Of a DNA stretch of 64,000 bases, positions 1 through 12,137 are shown piece by piece. The DNA is taken from positions 1,072,987 to 1,136,986 of the forward strand of contig CM055101.1 in the NCBI GenBank assembly GCA_029204225.1, read 5' to 3'. Source of the stretch: Diphasiastrum complanatum (taxonomy: Eukaryota > Streptophyta > Lycopodiopsida > Lycopodiales > Lycopodiaceae). A model generated the notes under the pieces. That model saw only the letters and a program-made list of their open reading frames with translations. It was not told where the DNA came from and did no database searches. Each line of letters opens with the position of its first letter. The stretch's first letter is position 1. The position numbers and the translations under genes are program-made.

Positions 1-448
1 TTTAACAAGTTCTACCTCCTTAATGCTTTCATCAATACATGCTAACTCATCATTGAATGTCTTAACCCTCAAAACAAAAGCATGAGTACTCTCTTCTTTC
101 TTTTGCAAACTTTGAAAGATTTGCCTCCTAAGAGTAAGCACTCTTGATGTAGACTTGGATTCATAAAGCTTCTTCAAAGCTTCCCAAGCCTCCAAAGATG
201 ATGTGCACTTACCAACTTCCTTGAGAAGTTCATTGGTAACATTCATCTTAATCATGTGTAGAGCTCCTTTAGCTCTCTTGTCATACCTCACTTGATCTTG
301 AGGTTCTTGAGGCCTCTTCTCCACACCTACAACAATCTCCATCAACTCATTCATCTCCAATAAGGACTCCATCCTCCTTCCAAGTAGAATAGTTGATTGA
401 GGTAGGCCTATCATTGCTCTCCAACATGAATCCACCACTTGTAGCCAT
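1..448 (-). pseudogene. Ty1/copia gag, 5' part, family A (runs off left edge)
   Basis: Read on the minus strand from an ATG at 448-446, this encodes the N-terminal gag (UBN2-type) of a copia polyprotein: a start like MATSGGFMLES, then an MESLLEMNEL segment, an NVTNELLKEVGKC segment and STSRVLTLRRQIF near the left edge. Gag packages the element RNA in virus-like particles. The wording is close to the gag of the elements at 13389 and 31205. Compared with those copies, two bases are missing near 374-383 (TGGAAG followed directly by GAGGATGGAG), so the frame shifts after the WK motif and this copy is dead unless the assembly is wrong. Zinc knuckle, protease and the rest of pol lie left of the window. 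The 5' LTR and PBS follow at higher coordinates. Confidence 0.85.
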
Positions 449-1037
449 GTTGCAATCACCTGATCTTCTTCTTTCAACCTGTTCCAATGCACAAAGCACT
501 CTCTTGAATGTCAACAATTGAACTCAAAAAGAAATCACAAATATATCGAACCTCTCAAAGCTCTTCTATCACTCTAACTAGAAAATCAACACATAGAATA
601 GTGAAATCTTGATCAACCTATGATCTATCCTCAATCAAATGATTCTTGCCACTTCCTAAGATTGAAACACACTCAAATGAAGTTCAGTAACCTCACAAAC
701 TAGAGATCCAATCTAAATTATGGTTTTGACAAAATCACAAAAAATTGAATATCTCAAATTCTACATGCAATTTCTAGAAACTTGATATATCTTCTTGTAG
801 ACTCCAATGAGACCTTCCTAAAGCACCAAAAGTCATATAATTCCAGTAAGCCAAGTGTGAAATTGTAATTGATCAATTATATAACCCTATATTGAGTTTT
901 GACCTACAAAAGGTAAATTCTACACATGCAAAAATGCTGACTTTTGAGTAGAGATCAATCTAGCATGCTCTAGCATTGGTAACTCCTCCGAATCCTTGCT
1001 AAAGATGGCTGATCCTTTCATAACCTGAAACACAAGA
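449..1037 (-). other. 5' untranslated leader of copia family A element
   Basis: Non-coding stretch between the primer-binding site and the gag start on the minus strand. It resembles, in order, the plus-strand leader at 12796-13388 (shared runs about a 'second intron-like' AT-rich tract and the pair of sentences around isoleucine-free noncoding DNA are only by eye). No ORF of note. Confidence 0.6.
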
Positions 1038-1049
1038 GCTCCGATACCA
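1038..1049 (-). promoter_or_regulatory. Primer-binding site (initiator-Met tRNA type)
   Basis: The minus strand reads TGGTATCGGAGC directly after the LTR end TTTACA. This is one mismatch from the standard copia PBS TGGTATCAGAGC, complementary to the 3' end of initiator Met tRNA, where reverse transcription starts. It fixes the orientation of the element and the inner edge of its 5' LTR. Confidence 0.85.
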
Positions 1050-1775
1050 TGTAAAGGATTTCAGACCATTCAAAATCCAATCCATGTCCCTGATCTTTGG
1101 TTACAAAAAGGAACAAACCAACAATCCTGCCAATGTAGAAAAATCAGCATCTACATACAAAATGAGATGCAAACTCTAAGAGATATTGATCAAACATGAA
1201 CCAAAACATAAAATATGTTTGTTGTCCGTACAATTACAGTAACTTACCGTATTTCACATGCATGGAACTGAAAATAGCAATAAATGATCATTCTACACAC
1301 AACATTTCAAGATATCACCAAGATAGTCTCATCAAATTGCGATTGCAACTTTTCCATCTATTCCTACTAGTTCTTGCCCTGCTGTATAAGCAACACACTG
1401 CACCAATGAGTAGTAGAACCCAAAGAGAACCATGTATAATGATGAAATGAGAGAGAGAAGAGAGAAGATATGTCTCTCCACGAGTTACATCCTTTTATAG
1501 AGTTTCCAAACCCTATTTGGCCACTTGGTTTTCCCTCCAAAATGTAAACCCTACTATTTTTTAGTCTAGATTGAATGTACCCAAAGTTCAAATTTGAATC
1601 TCTCTCAAACTCGACTACTAACTTTCCCACACTTTCAAAAAGTGTTTATTGAATATATTTTAAACTAATATAACTTCACAAAGTTTATCTCTAAGTCTAA
1701 AATGAGTTTTGGCCTCATATTGACAATTTACCAAAATATGACTAAACTAGACTAAACTAGTTGAAATCTCTCACA
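1050..1775 (-). mobile_element. 5' LTR of copia family A element
   Basis: On the minus strand the LTR starts TGTGAGAGATTTCAAC at 1775 and ends CTTTACA at 1050, abutting the PBS (726 bp). It aligns along its whole length with the plus-strand LTR at 12138-12783: shared AACTAGTTTAGTC start, the AGTGTGGGAAAGTTAG block, the TATA region and the CAATGTAGAAAAATCAGCATC block near the end. A TATA box CTATAAAAGG lies at 1491-1500 (minus), followed by a pyrimidine-rich CTTCTCTCTTCTC tract. The ORFs at 1196-1630 are chance frames inside it. Confidence 0.85.
1491..1500 (-). promoter_or_regulatory. TATA box in family A LTR
   Basis: CTATAAAAGG on the minus strand, conserved in position and context with TTATAAAAGG at 12407-12416 in the related LTR. 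It marks the likely U3/R boundary about 30 bp further on. Confidence 0.65.
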
Positions 1776-2463
1776 ATACCCACATTGGGAGAGCACCCGG
1801 CATGGAGAATTACCATTTTTGAGAAAACTCCGGAATATATTAGGATTATGTGGCCAGCCCTCGCCAATTGCGGGTAGATCCATATTATGTACCAATGCCA
1901 AGAAGAAATAAATAGAAGGATTTGGGATTGGCTATGGACAAAATTACAATCCATACGCCCAATTGGCCAATCATGCATCAGCCATACACTTGGACAATAT
2001 CAGTGGATTTCCACCGAGCCTTACAAGCATACTAGCGGGAGTATATACACTCTCCCAATCCTACAATGAGACAATCAATATTGTTTGCAAAAGATTTAAC
2101 TATGTTGGCATCAGTGGCAACCAGATGGGATGATTGCCTTCCTCTTTTGGCATTCGATCCAAATAAGCCAATGGCCTCAGAGAATATCAAGGATCAACTG
2201 CCGGTTACTCGACTATATTTTTGTGCAGCAATGATTGGAGGCTCCTAGGAATCTCGCTTCACGTCATGGACAACTTCCACGTGGATTGCCAGAGCTCATT
2301 GTTGTTTTTTGCCGCACAATTTAGATTTCAACACTGCCCGACTCGACTTTATGGAGAAGGTGCAGTATCGTTTAATAAAGATTCATCGTGAAGCCAATAA
2401 AAGTCCCCTATAACTGCATCTTGCAGGTGTCGTGGGACCACCACCAGTTTTGGTGGGGGATAT
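1776..2463. other. Uncharacterised sequence
   Basis: No family was recognised. Short ORFs at 1887-2069 and 2066-2248 (plus) show no domain and no homology that I recognise. The last part (2330-2463) could be the 3' end of an internal region, since it runs into a purine-rich tract before the possible LTR at 2464. Confidence 0.4.
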
Positions 2464-2950
2464 TGTTGGAGGATTTGCGGATCCCAAGGCAACCCTAACC
2501 CTAGTTTATAAGTGAGAGGATTTGGCACCCTGCGTATGTAAGTCCAACCCGATGATCACATAGAGATTTAATTAATTAGAAAGTCAATAGAAGGACTTTA
2601 GGCCTATTTGTGGGACTTTTAATGTTGCAGGGCCTAAATGTCAAGTTAGCGAATAAAGTTGGGTTTCCTCCAATTTGGATGGTTCCCACTCTTTTTTAAA
2701 TTTAAATAATTAGGGAGACACTAATGGACCAATATGATTCAGAGGCCAAGGTCCTCCTCCCTACTATAAAAAGGGACCAACTCGAGTTCCTACACATGTT
2801 CATTTTCTCATTTCAATAAAGCAAATTGGTTCTCTTGTGAAATGGATTTATGAATGTCCTTGCTCTCTATCACTTTTCCTCCATCTCTCATGTTTTATTT
2901 GGATTTTGCTAATTGTTGGATCTGATTGTTAATGGGATTGCATGTTATTA
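2446..2950 (+). mobile_element. Possible 3' LTR with polypurine tract
   Basis: A G-rich run GGTGGGGGATAT at about 2452-2463 is followed at once by TGTTGGAGGATTTGCGG. That is the usual layout of a polypurine tract before a 3' LTR starting with TG. Inside are CTACTATAAAAAGGG (about 2761-2776), a good TATA box, and AATAAAG at about 2815, a possible polyadenylation signal. The 3' end is not defined and no second LTR was found in the window, so the call rests on layout only. Confidence 0.4.
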
Positions 2951-5900
2951 TACTTTTTATGAGGGAGAAAGGGAGAGAGAGAAAGAGTAAGCTATCTTGT
3001 TGTGGATCTAGTGTTAATGGATGTAGTGTTGATCCTTAGGGTTAATGGATGTTAGAGTTAGATGTGAATCTTCCATTCATGATGAAGCCGACACGTCAAG
3101 CGATATAACTGTGGAAGAGCATAGAAAGAATAATCGATCATCGATACTCACAATTATAATGAGAGCAATCACAATCACTATGAGAGCAATCATCAATGAC
3201 CAACCATCATCATGATCATAATGAGGTTCAAAGGGAAGGGATGAGGGTGCATAACATCATGATATCTAGTATGCAAAACAGTAAAATCTTTTGGAGTTCA
3301 CAAATACGCCGACTATCCAATGTTTAATACTTGAGGAGTTTGTATCAAGTTAGCATAATGTTTGGCCTATTTATGAGCACTCAAAACATTCTTACATATC
3401 ACACAAAAAATTAGCTGGTCTTTGAACATGAACAGACTCTAATTCAACATCAACAAGAAGACACGGTTGAATTCCAAACATAAACATGACAATGTTCTTG
3501 ATTCTTGCTCAATATCTAACTCATAAAAGAATGCTCCTGAATATAGTGTAAACACATTTCCCAATAGGGAAAAGGTCAAGGAAAACATATGATATAGGAA
3601 AACAGACAACAAAATCTTGTGATCAAACAAGCATCCGAGTAAATAACAAGTTCACTACAAATTTTGTCCATATCTCATACACACTAGACCCACGATGAAT
3701 AATACCCATCCACTGTGTTTGTGTACATCCAAAGATAGTCTAATAAACTAATAGTATTGATGAATAACCTTCACATTGTAAGTTTACAAAGTTTACACTT
3801 AAAAACATAAGATTCCACAAAAGGTTCCATCTTTGGTCAAAAAAGTTTCTTTGGACTAAATCGAGCGGTATGTGAATACCAAAGTAACCAACACTTCATG
3901 ATATTAAAATGTAATTTTTCTTGTAATACAATCGTCACTAGATATACAAACTTTTCTAATCACAAAATAACAATTCGTTATGGATGGAATAATGATTTTC
4001 TACCTTCATATCTTTCCATTTTGATCTGAGCACCTTGTAAGACAAATCCATCAATAGTATGTACCCCATAAAAATCCATATTCTAAACATCCACATAGAT
4101 GATTACATGTCAATTAATTGTCACAAGACAATTTCTCACAATATGCCTATGTTACATCTACTAGCTTAAGTGTGGTAGATAAACCTCAGTACACAAAAGT
4201 AGATAGTAGACCAATCAAGATTTTGCATGCTTTCCAAAGAATTTCACTACATATCTTGACATAGCATTTGCTAAAGATTCATTCAAACGTGTAATCATTA
4301 TCTTTACAAAATTGAGATTCTTGTAACTCATTTGTAAGATAATACACCTTTTAACTAGATTCATTTCTCCACAACCAATCCTTATGAATCATAGTACACT
4401 ACTAAGATCAGGTTGATCAACCCATTGGAGATACAATAATGATCAACAGATTTACTCAAGGTAATTAAGTCCTCTAAAATCACATGCAACACAATATGAA
4501 TTTACAAGTTTTGACTCAGACTATTGTAAATCGGGTTTCAATGCTTTTTAAGGAGTATACTCTTGTGAACTAACAATGATACACTATAATAATATATCTT
4601 ATCATTAACAAACATCCTATCCTTAAGAAAGTTCAAGCATCAAGTTGTCTTCTCCCAAAACTACTGATTTTGGGAAGAAATCTCTCATTGATATCTGATT
4701 ATATAACTTGGGTGTAGAATTGCAGCACTTCCCAAACAAAAATAGATTTAATCAAGATATCCAATAATCAATCTACAATCAATGTTTGTCGTTTAAGTTG
4801 ACACTTATAGTTGTCCCAATTTCACAATATAGAAATGCAATTCAAGAAGATATATTGCCCATATAGTTTACACAAGGGCCTCAACTCTAACATGATTTAT
4901 CCAATCATAGGGTCACCACATTTCCAACTATGTGCTTTGTAATAAACTCCAAAAGTGAATGCTAAAATAAAGTGAGAAATAGATAATTAAAAAGGTCTTC
5001 AGTTTTGCGATTTTGAGACACCACTAAGGACCCAGACTATATCTCAAAATTTCACACAAAGTATCCCATCAACATGACCATTGGTTACCAAGTATATCTT
5101 GAGATATCTGATCTACCATGTCATAATTGGTTTATTCCATAAATACTTCTTGTTAGGATTATTTGTCTCCCATACCACAAACTCTAAGTACCTTATTAAT
5201 GATTTGGAAAAACTCATCATAAAACAACTTCAAATTAGGTATATATCCAAGTTGAATAGCTTCCTTTTCATTAGTTTTTAAAAAATTCCACAATGCTTGC
5301 TAAATAAAAACCAGGTTGCTTACCCAGGGATTCACTAATTCCAATGCAAACTCCACTATTGAATATGTTATCCATTATCCAATGTTTTCTATTTTTTTGT
5401 CATTTGTTGCTCAATTTGCTCGTCCTTAGCATTGTTACCATCACTCATTGACTTTGTCGCATTCATAAGGGTAAAACTTATTGTTAGTGCACTCAATAGT
5501 TTTCCAACATAAACGACTCATGGTGCATCATTCAAAACTGTCGTAAAGTTTGATTGCCCACAAAAAAAAAGCCAAAAGATTCACATGCATCACTTTTTGC
5601 CATTTACTTAAGTTTAAATTATTAGATTCTCATGACACCAATTTGTACCATAAACGAAATCAATACAAACAAAAAAAACCGCAAAATTCCACTTTGAAGG
5701 ATTTAAAAAAATCATATGACCAAAACTAGGTACAACTCACAAAATTATTAGTCATGTTTACATTTAATTATGCTATAAAAAATAGAAATGAAACTGAACA
5801 ATCGTGAACTAAAGTGAAGCTTAGGATATGCCTAAAACATTTCTTTAGATAACCCATTATTGGGAAACATTTTCCATAAATTTATGCATTTGACATACGA

Positions 5901-6001
5901 TCAAATTAATTTTACAATATTCATAAATTTGAATTCTTTTATAAGAAATTGTGTGCACCCTCCCCAAATAACATTTAAGCTTTCTTCTTTGTTTCTTCTT
6001 G
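2951..6001. other. Long AT-rich stretch without recognisable genes
   Basis: About 3 kb with only short ORFs (3439-3630 minus, 5081-5281 plus, 5860-6096 plus) that carry no domain I recognise. A GA-rich simple tract lies at about 2959-2990. No RNA gene, tandem array or terminal repeat was seen. The right edge is set by the truncated reverse transcriptase of the copia B element. Confidence 0.5.
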
Positions 6002-7793
6002 TTGATTGTGATTCTTATTGTCACCATCTTTTCTACAGGAGCAAAGGTTTCTTCATAGTCAAGGCCATATATTTGTGCAACGCCTTTAGCACATAATCTT
6101 GCCTTGTACTTGTTGATGGAGCCATCATGATTGTACTTGATCTTGAACACCCACTTGCATCCAATGATGTGCATGTTAGGTGGTGGATCCACTAGCTCCC
6201 ATGTAGGGTTGGTGATCAAGGCATCATATTCAATCTTATGGCCTCATACCACTCCTTGGTATTGAGGGGTTTTTGGACATCTTTGGGCTCCTCATGAGAA
6301 ACAAAATAAGCATAAGTGGAATCAAGATCCACTTGTTTTCCTTTGTCATCATAAGTGAGCCTCTTAGGCTTGGATCTCTCCCTCATGGATCTTCTAGGAG
6401 TGAAAATTCGAGGACTTCCATCTTCAAATCTCAACTCCTCCATATGTTCATTGTCTTCAATAACAAAAGATGATAGATTTTGAGGTTGCTTGATCTCGTC
6501 CCCTCCAAGATTGTACTTTTCTTCTTCATGAAAAACTACATCTCTACTTTCAATTACTTTAGAAGTAGAGAGCATGTAGATTCGATAGGCTTTCTTGTTG
6601 GATGAATATCCAACCATTACTCCTTTGCTTGCACAATGATGATCCTTCTTTCTCGTTTCCAAGGGAATATGGACAAAGCAAATGCATCTAAATACTCTAA
6701 GGTGGTCACCCTTAGGTTTCTTCAAATAAAGTGCTTCATATGGTGACTTTCCTTCAAGTGCAACATGAGGGAGTCGATTGCACAGATAGTTTGAACAATT
6801 GATGGCCTCACCCCAAAAGTCTTTTGGCAAGGATGTCTCAATTATAATGGTTTTGGCATATTCACACAAGGTTCTATTCTTTCTTTCAACCACCCCATTT
6901 TGAGATGGTGTATATGCACAAGAAAACTCTCTTTTAATGCCTTCAAGCTCACAATAATCATGAAATTTATTGGAAGTGTACTCACCACCTCCATCACTTC
7001 TAATAATCTTGATTTTGTATGAAAATTGCTTTTCAACTAGAGCTTTGAACTTTAGGAAATAGTCAAACACCATAGACTTTGAAGCTAGAAGATATAACCA
7101 AGTAAATCTAGTGAAATCATCAATGAAAGCTACAAAGCAAGTAGCACCGCCCTTGCTCTTTGAAGATGAGAAGTGCACATCCGAGTGTATGAGCTCCAAT
7201 GGATGTGTGGTTTTGATAGATGACTTTGAAAAAGGCTTCTTATGAGACTTAGATATGGCACAAGCCTTCCAAACTTGGTAGCTCCTCCTTAATGGCATAA
7301 CTCTGAACAAGGTTGTCATATTCCTCCTTTAACCCATTAAGTATGACTTGAACAAGTTCATTTTGGTTGATGGAGTCTCTCGTGCATGACAATTCTCTAT
7401 GGAGGTCTTTAACTCTCATTACATAAGCTGAAGCACATTCATCATTTCTCTATACACTTTGAAAAATTTGGTTTCTTAGTGTTAGATGTCTAGAAGTATT
7501 CTTTGCCTCGTGGATGGACTTGAGAGTATCCCAAGCATCTTTGGCATTAGTACAAGCACCAATTTCTCTTAAAATGTCATCTGAGACATTCATTTTAATC
7601 TAATGCAGAGCCATCCTAGCTCTCTTTTTCTACTTTGGAATTTCTTGACGAATTTGTGGTTCTTCTTCAATACCAAGTACAATATCCATCACATCTTGTA
7701 GTATTAAGACAGATTCTATCCTAACCTTCCAAATTGAGTAATTGGAGGTTGACAATCTTTCACTTCTAATAGGAAGACACCCATTGAAGTCAT
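6002..7793 (-). pseudogene. Ty1/copia gag-pol, family B, internally deleted and truncated in RT
   Basis: Read on the minus strand from the ATG at 7793. First comes gag (SERLSTSNYSIWKV, then NVSDDILREIGAC and LVQVILNGLKEEY) to about 7290. Then follows a jump straight into the end of the GAG-pre-integrase domain (ACAISKSHKKPFSKSS), and an integrase core with HSDVHFSS, FIDDFTRFTW, RSDGGGEY and QNGVVERKNRTLCEY. A hinge ends RSMRERSKPKRLTYDDKG, and the RT start is CKWVFKIKYNHDGSINKYKAR. RT stops after KMVTIRI near 6002. Missing: gag zinc knuckle, protease and most of GAG-pre (deletion near 7270), and all RT after the first 60 residues or so. There is a gag frameshift near 7763, a stop near 7590 and a frameshift near 6218. 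Integrase Asp-Asp-Glu residues are still readable. Confidence 0.88.
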
Positions 7794-8540
7794 AAAGAAT
7801 GATGGAAATCAAAAAAGATGGATGAAAAAAATTGCTTATCTTCTCACTATAGGAACCAATCAAGGGCAAAAAGCCAAATCCTATGTAAGACAAAGCAAAA
7901 AATTGTGAGATAGGTCTCACTAGCTTGACAATCTCTCTAAAACAAGATTCGAATCATCAAAAAAGATGAATTATGGCAAAAGTTATGGTTCTCTGAATTT
8001 CACACGTGTGAAATACTCCAACAATGTCAAATTGACTCAAATACAATCAATTTGTATGAAACAATTTGCCTAGAACCTATAAATTTTGTCTAAATCACAT
8101 ATAGATGAGATTGGTCAACTTCTAGATGATTTATGTGATCATTCAAGCAATAAATGTCATGTACTCACGATTTGCCACAGGTCTAGGCGCCCTACCTACG
8201 ACTATTCAAAAGCTTATAACTTTTGATTGGCTTATCCAACTGTCATGATTCAAATTGCATCAGACTACAATTTCTAGCTTTCTAGTGGGCCAATTTGCAT
8301 GAAATTTGGATCTGAGGTGAGAGAGAACCAGCAAACTGAAAATGGGCGGTTTTCACACGTGCCTGCACCTGAAATTCCGTACAGTACCTGATCTCGACCA
8401 TTCAAAATGGTTTGAAACTCTAAATCACCAGAAAACTGCAAATTACTTAGAAAGTAGAATCTAGACAATTCCTAGCTTGAAATCTGATCAAATTTGCAAA
8501 CTTTTTGATTAGATTTGCTTGTAAATCTTAGGTAGGCTCC
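7794..8540 (-). other. 5' leader of copia family B, cut inside its primer-binding site
   Basis: Non-coding leader matching that of the copy at 18706-19445. Both contain an ACGTGTGAAA...ACTCCAA...CTCAAATACAA block and a CCTACCTA(A/C) block. The minus strand ends ...GGAGCCTACCTAAG, so the match stops within the PBS (TGGTATCAGAGCC type) at 8540, where a plus-strand pol fragment of the same family begins. It contains an 18-bp perfect palindrome around CACACGTGTG (7997-8014) and another CACACGTG at 8354-8361. Confidence 0.65.
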
Positions 8541-9095
8541 AAGCATTCTTTTTCATCCATGTCACCTTATGAAGGAGCCAAGAAGTCCATCTACACAGCA
8601 AATGATCATGAGTGTGCTATTGAAGGCATAGGGACCATTCCCTTAAAGCTTTTTTCATCAAAAGTTCTTTCTCTGTCTAAAGTACTTTTTGTTCCTAAGT
8701 TAACAAAAAATCTTATTAGTGCTGGGCAATTGTTTGATAGTGGACTAGATGTGAATTTCAATGTTGATACATGTACAATCAAGAAGCATGATGAGATCCT
8801 TGCATTTGGGCCTAGATTTGGTGGAATCTACAAGCTTGATCCCAAAGAGTATGCTAACTCTTGTGATGGTGCTTTTGCTTCTCATATGTCTTTGGAGGAA
8901 CTATGGCATAGAAGGTTGGGACATCCTAACTATAGTTCTATGGTGTCCATGGTCAAGAAAGCCAAAGCTATTGGCTTGCCTAATCTTATCTCCAAGAATT
9001 TCAAACCATGTGAGGCTTGTGCCATATCTAAGTCTCACAAGAAGCCTTTTTCAAAGTCATCTATGAAGAATACACATCCATTCGAGCTCTATTTT
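8541..9095 (+). pseudogene. Copia family B fragment: post-protease linker and GAG-pre-integrase
   Basis: Plus-strand open frame from just after the protease active site (FSSMSPYEGAKKSIYTANDH) through VLFVPKLTKNLISAGQLFDSG to the GAG-pre-integrase zinc motif: LWHRRLGHPNY supplies the His residues and KPCEACAISKSHKK the Cys pair. It stops at HPFEL and then runs into a T tract. The family is the same as the minus-strand copies on both sides. The point where this fragment stops (HPFEL) is two codons before the point where the minus-strand fragment at 11703 begins (SDVHFSS-like). It has no protease Asp and no integrase core, so it cannot function alone. Confidence 0.85.
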
Positions 9096-9608
9096 TTTTT
9101 TTGAACTTGTTCTTTGAAACTTCTCCTAGGGCATATCTAGATTGATATGCACCCCTTAAAAACTCATGTGGTTTCCTGTTAAAAGAGGGAGAAATAGGAA
9201 GAATAGATAATTACCAAGGAAAAGCATATATCATAGATTCCAAGGGGAATCCATAATATGAATAGATGATGGATCTGTTTCCGAAATCAAGAACGATAGG
9301 ATATTTTGATATTACATAAATCCTCTAAGAATTATACCGATATATAGTTAGAAGATGTAAGAGAAGGAAATTATAAAATATTATTGTAATAGAAAAATTG
9401 TTGATCGCAAGTCCGACCAATTTTTATCAAAACTAGAGAGGTCTATTACAAGAAAAGGTTTGTTGAAACTTGTTCCTTGCTAGGTGTAATCAACTTGATG
9501 TTAGTGTGGACTGGGAGTTGATACAAGGAATTAAATTCACTCTTGCAGTATATTCTTTTGATTAGATCTCTGGTTGAGATTTTGGTTATGAAATAGCATG
9601 ATCCAAAG
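9096..9608. other. Uncharacterised spacer
   Basis: Begins with a 12-base T run at 9095-9106. No coding match was found. It separates the copia fragment from a gypsy integrase scrap. Confidence 0.4.
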
Positions 9609-9890
9609 TTCACCAGTCACTTATGGTCGACCGTGTTTGCTAAAATAAATATGACGTTGAGTTTGAGTTCTTCGGATCATGCCGAGATGGATGGTCAGAC
9701 AGAAAAAACAAATCAGACGATGGAACAAACGCTATGAGCATATGTTTCATGATGACAATCTGAATGGGAGAAGTATCTGTCCTTGATCAAGTTTTTATAT
9801 AGTAGTAGTAAGCATTCGACTACCGGTTATAGCCTATTTATGTTTATGTATGGGTTTGAACCTAGATCACCCATTTCGGTAGAGACTCGA
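9609..9890 (+). pseudogene. Ty3/gypsy integrase fragment
   Basis: Conceptual plus-strand reading gives FTSHLWSTVFAKINMTLSLS, then DHAEMDGQTEKTNQTMEQTL, and after stops EWEKYLSLIKFLYSSSKHST with TGYSLFMFMYGFEP. This is the typical end of a chromovirus-type integrase core: HPQTDGQTERVNRTLE, then the FAYNSSVHSSTGYSPFELVYG region. At least three stops lie between 9730 and 9755. It is about 90 codons of a roughly 400-residue integrase and is a dead remnant of a gypsy element not otherwise present here. Confidence 0.75.
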
Positions 9891-9932
9891 ATGGTATACT
9901 AGGTTAGAATGGTATGTGTAATTCATCTAGCT

Positions 9933-9972
9933 TATAGTTTCTTGGATGGATTTAGTGGTTACAACCAGATTA
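9933..9972 (+). pseudogene. Tiny gypsy reverse-transcriptase scrap
   Basis: Forty bases read YSFLDGFSGYNQI, the conserved motif around the first catalytic Asp of plant gypsy reverse transcriptases. It lies after an integrase fragment, the reverse of normal pol order, so the two pieces are rearranged or come from different copies. The call rests on one motif. Confidence 0.45.
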
Positions 9973-9984
9973 CAACAAGCAATA

Positions 9985-10440
9985 TTATTGTGTTACAAGC
10001 AAGATCTATGAACAAAACATAAGACTAAGCATCATTAATGTCTCTACTCAGCTAGACAGAGAAAATAGCAAGTACAAAACTCGTGGAGAGAGAGAGGGCA
10101 CAAAGAACTTGTCTCCAAATTTGCATTACACACAAATTTCATCATTTTCTCAATGAGAGTACATCACATATATCTAGATCCATGGACTCTCCTCCTACTT
10201 TGAGTTGAATTGGAGTTGTGGATTCACCTCTCAGGCTATCTAGACTTATCCAAGCCACCTCACTATGTCTAATTGTGCCACATAGACTTTTCATGCATTA
10301 AATGTGGCATGTATAGTACAAATGGAAATTCCTATGGTAGCTCGAGTTACCTACCTTGAATATTTTATTCTAAGATGGGTCTTTACTAAGCCAAAAGAGC
10401 TCAACTCATCTTTGGCATTTTTAGGACCCCTACTCACAAC
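9985..10440 (-). mobile_element. Possible LTR or LTR remnant next to family B RT
   Basis: On the minus strand the RT reading stops and TGTTGTGAGTAGGGGTCC begins at about 10441. It is followed by 450 bp of non-coding sequence with a CTCTCTCTCTCCACGAG tract like the R region of the family A LTR (GTGGAGAGA beside CTTCTCTC). The end near 9985 is uncertain and no partner LTR was found. Confidence 0.35.
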
Positions 10441-11703
10441 ATTAGATAGATTTTTCAATATTTTGACAAAATTTTCTCAACATATAAAAGACATATCTAG
10501 ATTGTCAAAGAAAAGCATACTCTTCATGAAAATCAATCTCAAGGTCTAAAATGTAATGGATCTCTCCTAGATCTTGCATTTTAAATTCTCCTCCTAATGC
10601 ATCCTTAGTTTCTTGAACTAGCATCAAACAACTTCCACTAAGAATAGTGTCATCTACATAGATTAGAATAATGACAATATTACTACCATCAAACTTTAAG
10701 TACATAGAAGGATCATAGTCACTAAGCACAAATCCTAATGAAAGTAGAAAGTTGTTGAGTCTTGAATACCATGATCTAGGTGCTTGCTTCAAGCCATAAA
10801 GACTTCTAAATAGCAAACACACCTTAGATTCATCCTTGATGAATCCTTGAGGTTGTTCCACTTGTTTTCCTTTGTCATCATAAGTGAGCCTCTTAGGCTC
10901 AGATCTCTCCCTCATGGATCTTCTAGGAGTGAAAATTCGAGGACTTCCATCTTCAAATCTCAACTCCTGCATATGTTCATTGTCTTCAATAACAAAAGGT
11001 GATAGATTTTGAGGTTGCTTGATCTCGTCCCCTCCAAGATTGTACTTTTCTTCTTCATGAAAAACTACATCTCTACTTTCAATTACTTTAGAAGTAGAGA
11101 GCATGTAGATTCGATAGGCTTTCTTGTTGGATGAATATCCAACCATTATTCCTTTGCTTGCACAAGGATCATCCTTCTTTCTCGTTTCCAAGGGAATATG
11201 GACAAAGCAAATGCATCCAAATACTCTAAGGTGGTCACCCTTAGGTTTCTTCAAATAAAGTGCTTCATATGGTGACTTTCCTTCAAGTGCAACATGAGGG
11301 AGTCGATGCACAAATAGTTTGAACAATTGATGGCCTCACCCCAAAAGTCTTTTGGCAAGGATGCCTCAATTGGTTTTGGCACATTCACACAAGGTTCTAT
11401 TCTTTCTTTCAGCCACCCCATTTTGAGATGGTGTATATGCACAAGAAAACTCTCTTTTAATGCCTTCAAGCTCACAATAATCATGAAATTTATTGGAAGT
11501 GTACTCACCACCTCCATCACTTCTAAGAATATTGATTTTGTATGAAAATGGCTTTTCAGCTAGAGCTTTGAACTTTAGGAAATAGTCAAACACCATAGAC
11601 TTTGAAGCTAGAACATATAACCAAGTAAATCTAGTGAAATCATCAATGAAAGTTACAAAGCAAGTAGCACCACCCTTGCTATTTGAAGATGAGAAGTGCA
11701 CAT
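10441..11703 (-). pseudogene. Copia family B integrase-RT, internally deleted
   Basis: Minus strand. The integrase core starts abruptly at VHFSSSNSKGG and continues through FIDDFTRFTW, RSDGGGEYTSNKF and QNGVAERKNRTLCE, then a short frameshift near 11370 and again near 11310. The C-terminal part and hinge follow (SPYEALYLKKPKGD, RSMRERSEPKRLTYDDKGKQ). Directly after KGKQV the frame jumps to EQPQGFIKDESKVCLL and YGLKQAPRSWY. About 150 residues of RT are missing, although the palm motif IYVDDTILSG is kept. It ends YAFL, a stop, then QSRYVFYMLRKF near 10450; RNase H is absent. It is nearly identical over 800 bp to the copy at 6216-7130 but carries different deletions, so these are two separate copies. 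Confidence 0.88.
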
Positions 11704-12137
11704 CTGCATCATCGCAACCAAATACAGATGATGTCTCACCATATTTTTGTGAATGACTTATTTAAAAAATTTCTTTGCTACCAACATAGAGAAATGACCC
11801 ATATAATATTGAAGATTCATATAAGAAATACAATATTCAGAAAATGATTGCATTAACCATTCATGTGACATTGTCCAAGGTCAATATGTAATAAAAATTA
11901 CCTTAATGTTGATCTATCAATAGAATTGGAGATTTGTTTCTAAAATGTGTGGACTTATGCTAATGTAAAAAATTTTGGTACGGTCTTCACCCGTACCAAA
12001 GGCCAAAATACCACAAGCCTTAAAAGTATCGTGGCACTCATCCTATCACTCAATATTTATTGGCCAAACTATACTTGAAGTGCCATAAGGGTCAAAGATT
12101 AAAGAACTAGATTATGCCAATTGTTGAGATTAGGAAT
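11704..12137. other. Uncharacterised spacer
   Basis: No coding or repeat match was recognised. A small perfect hairpin, GGTACGG TCTTCAC CCGTACC, lies at about 11978-11998. Confidence 0.4.

Noticed and set aside
1196-1630. ORFs on both strands in the first LTR
   Set aside because: They lie within a defined LTR that aligns with 12138-12783, where they are not conserved.
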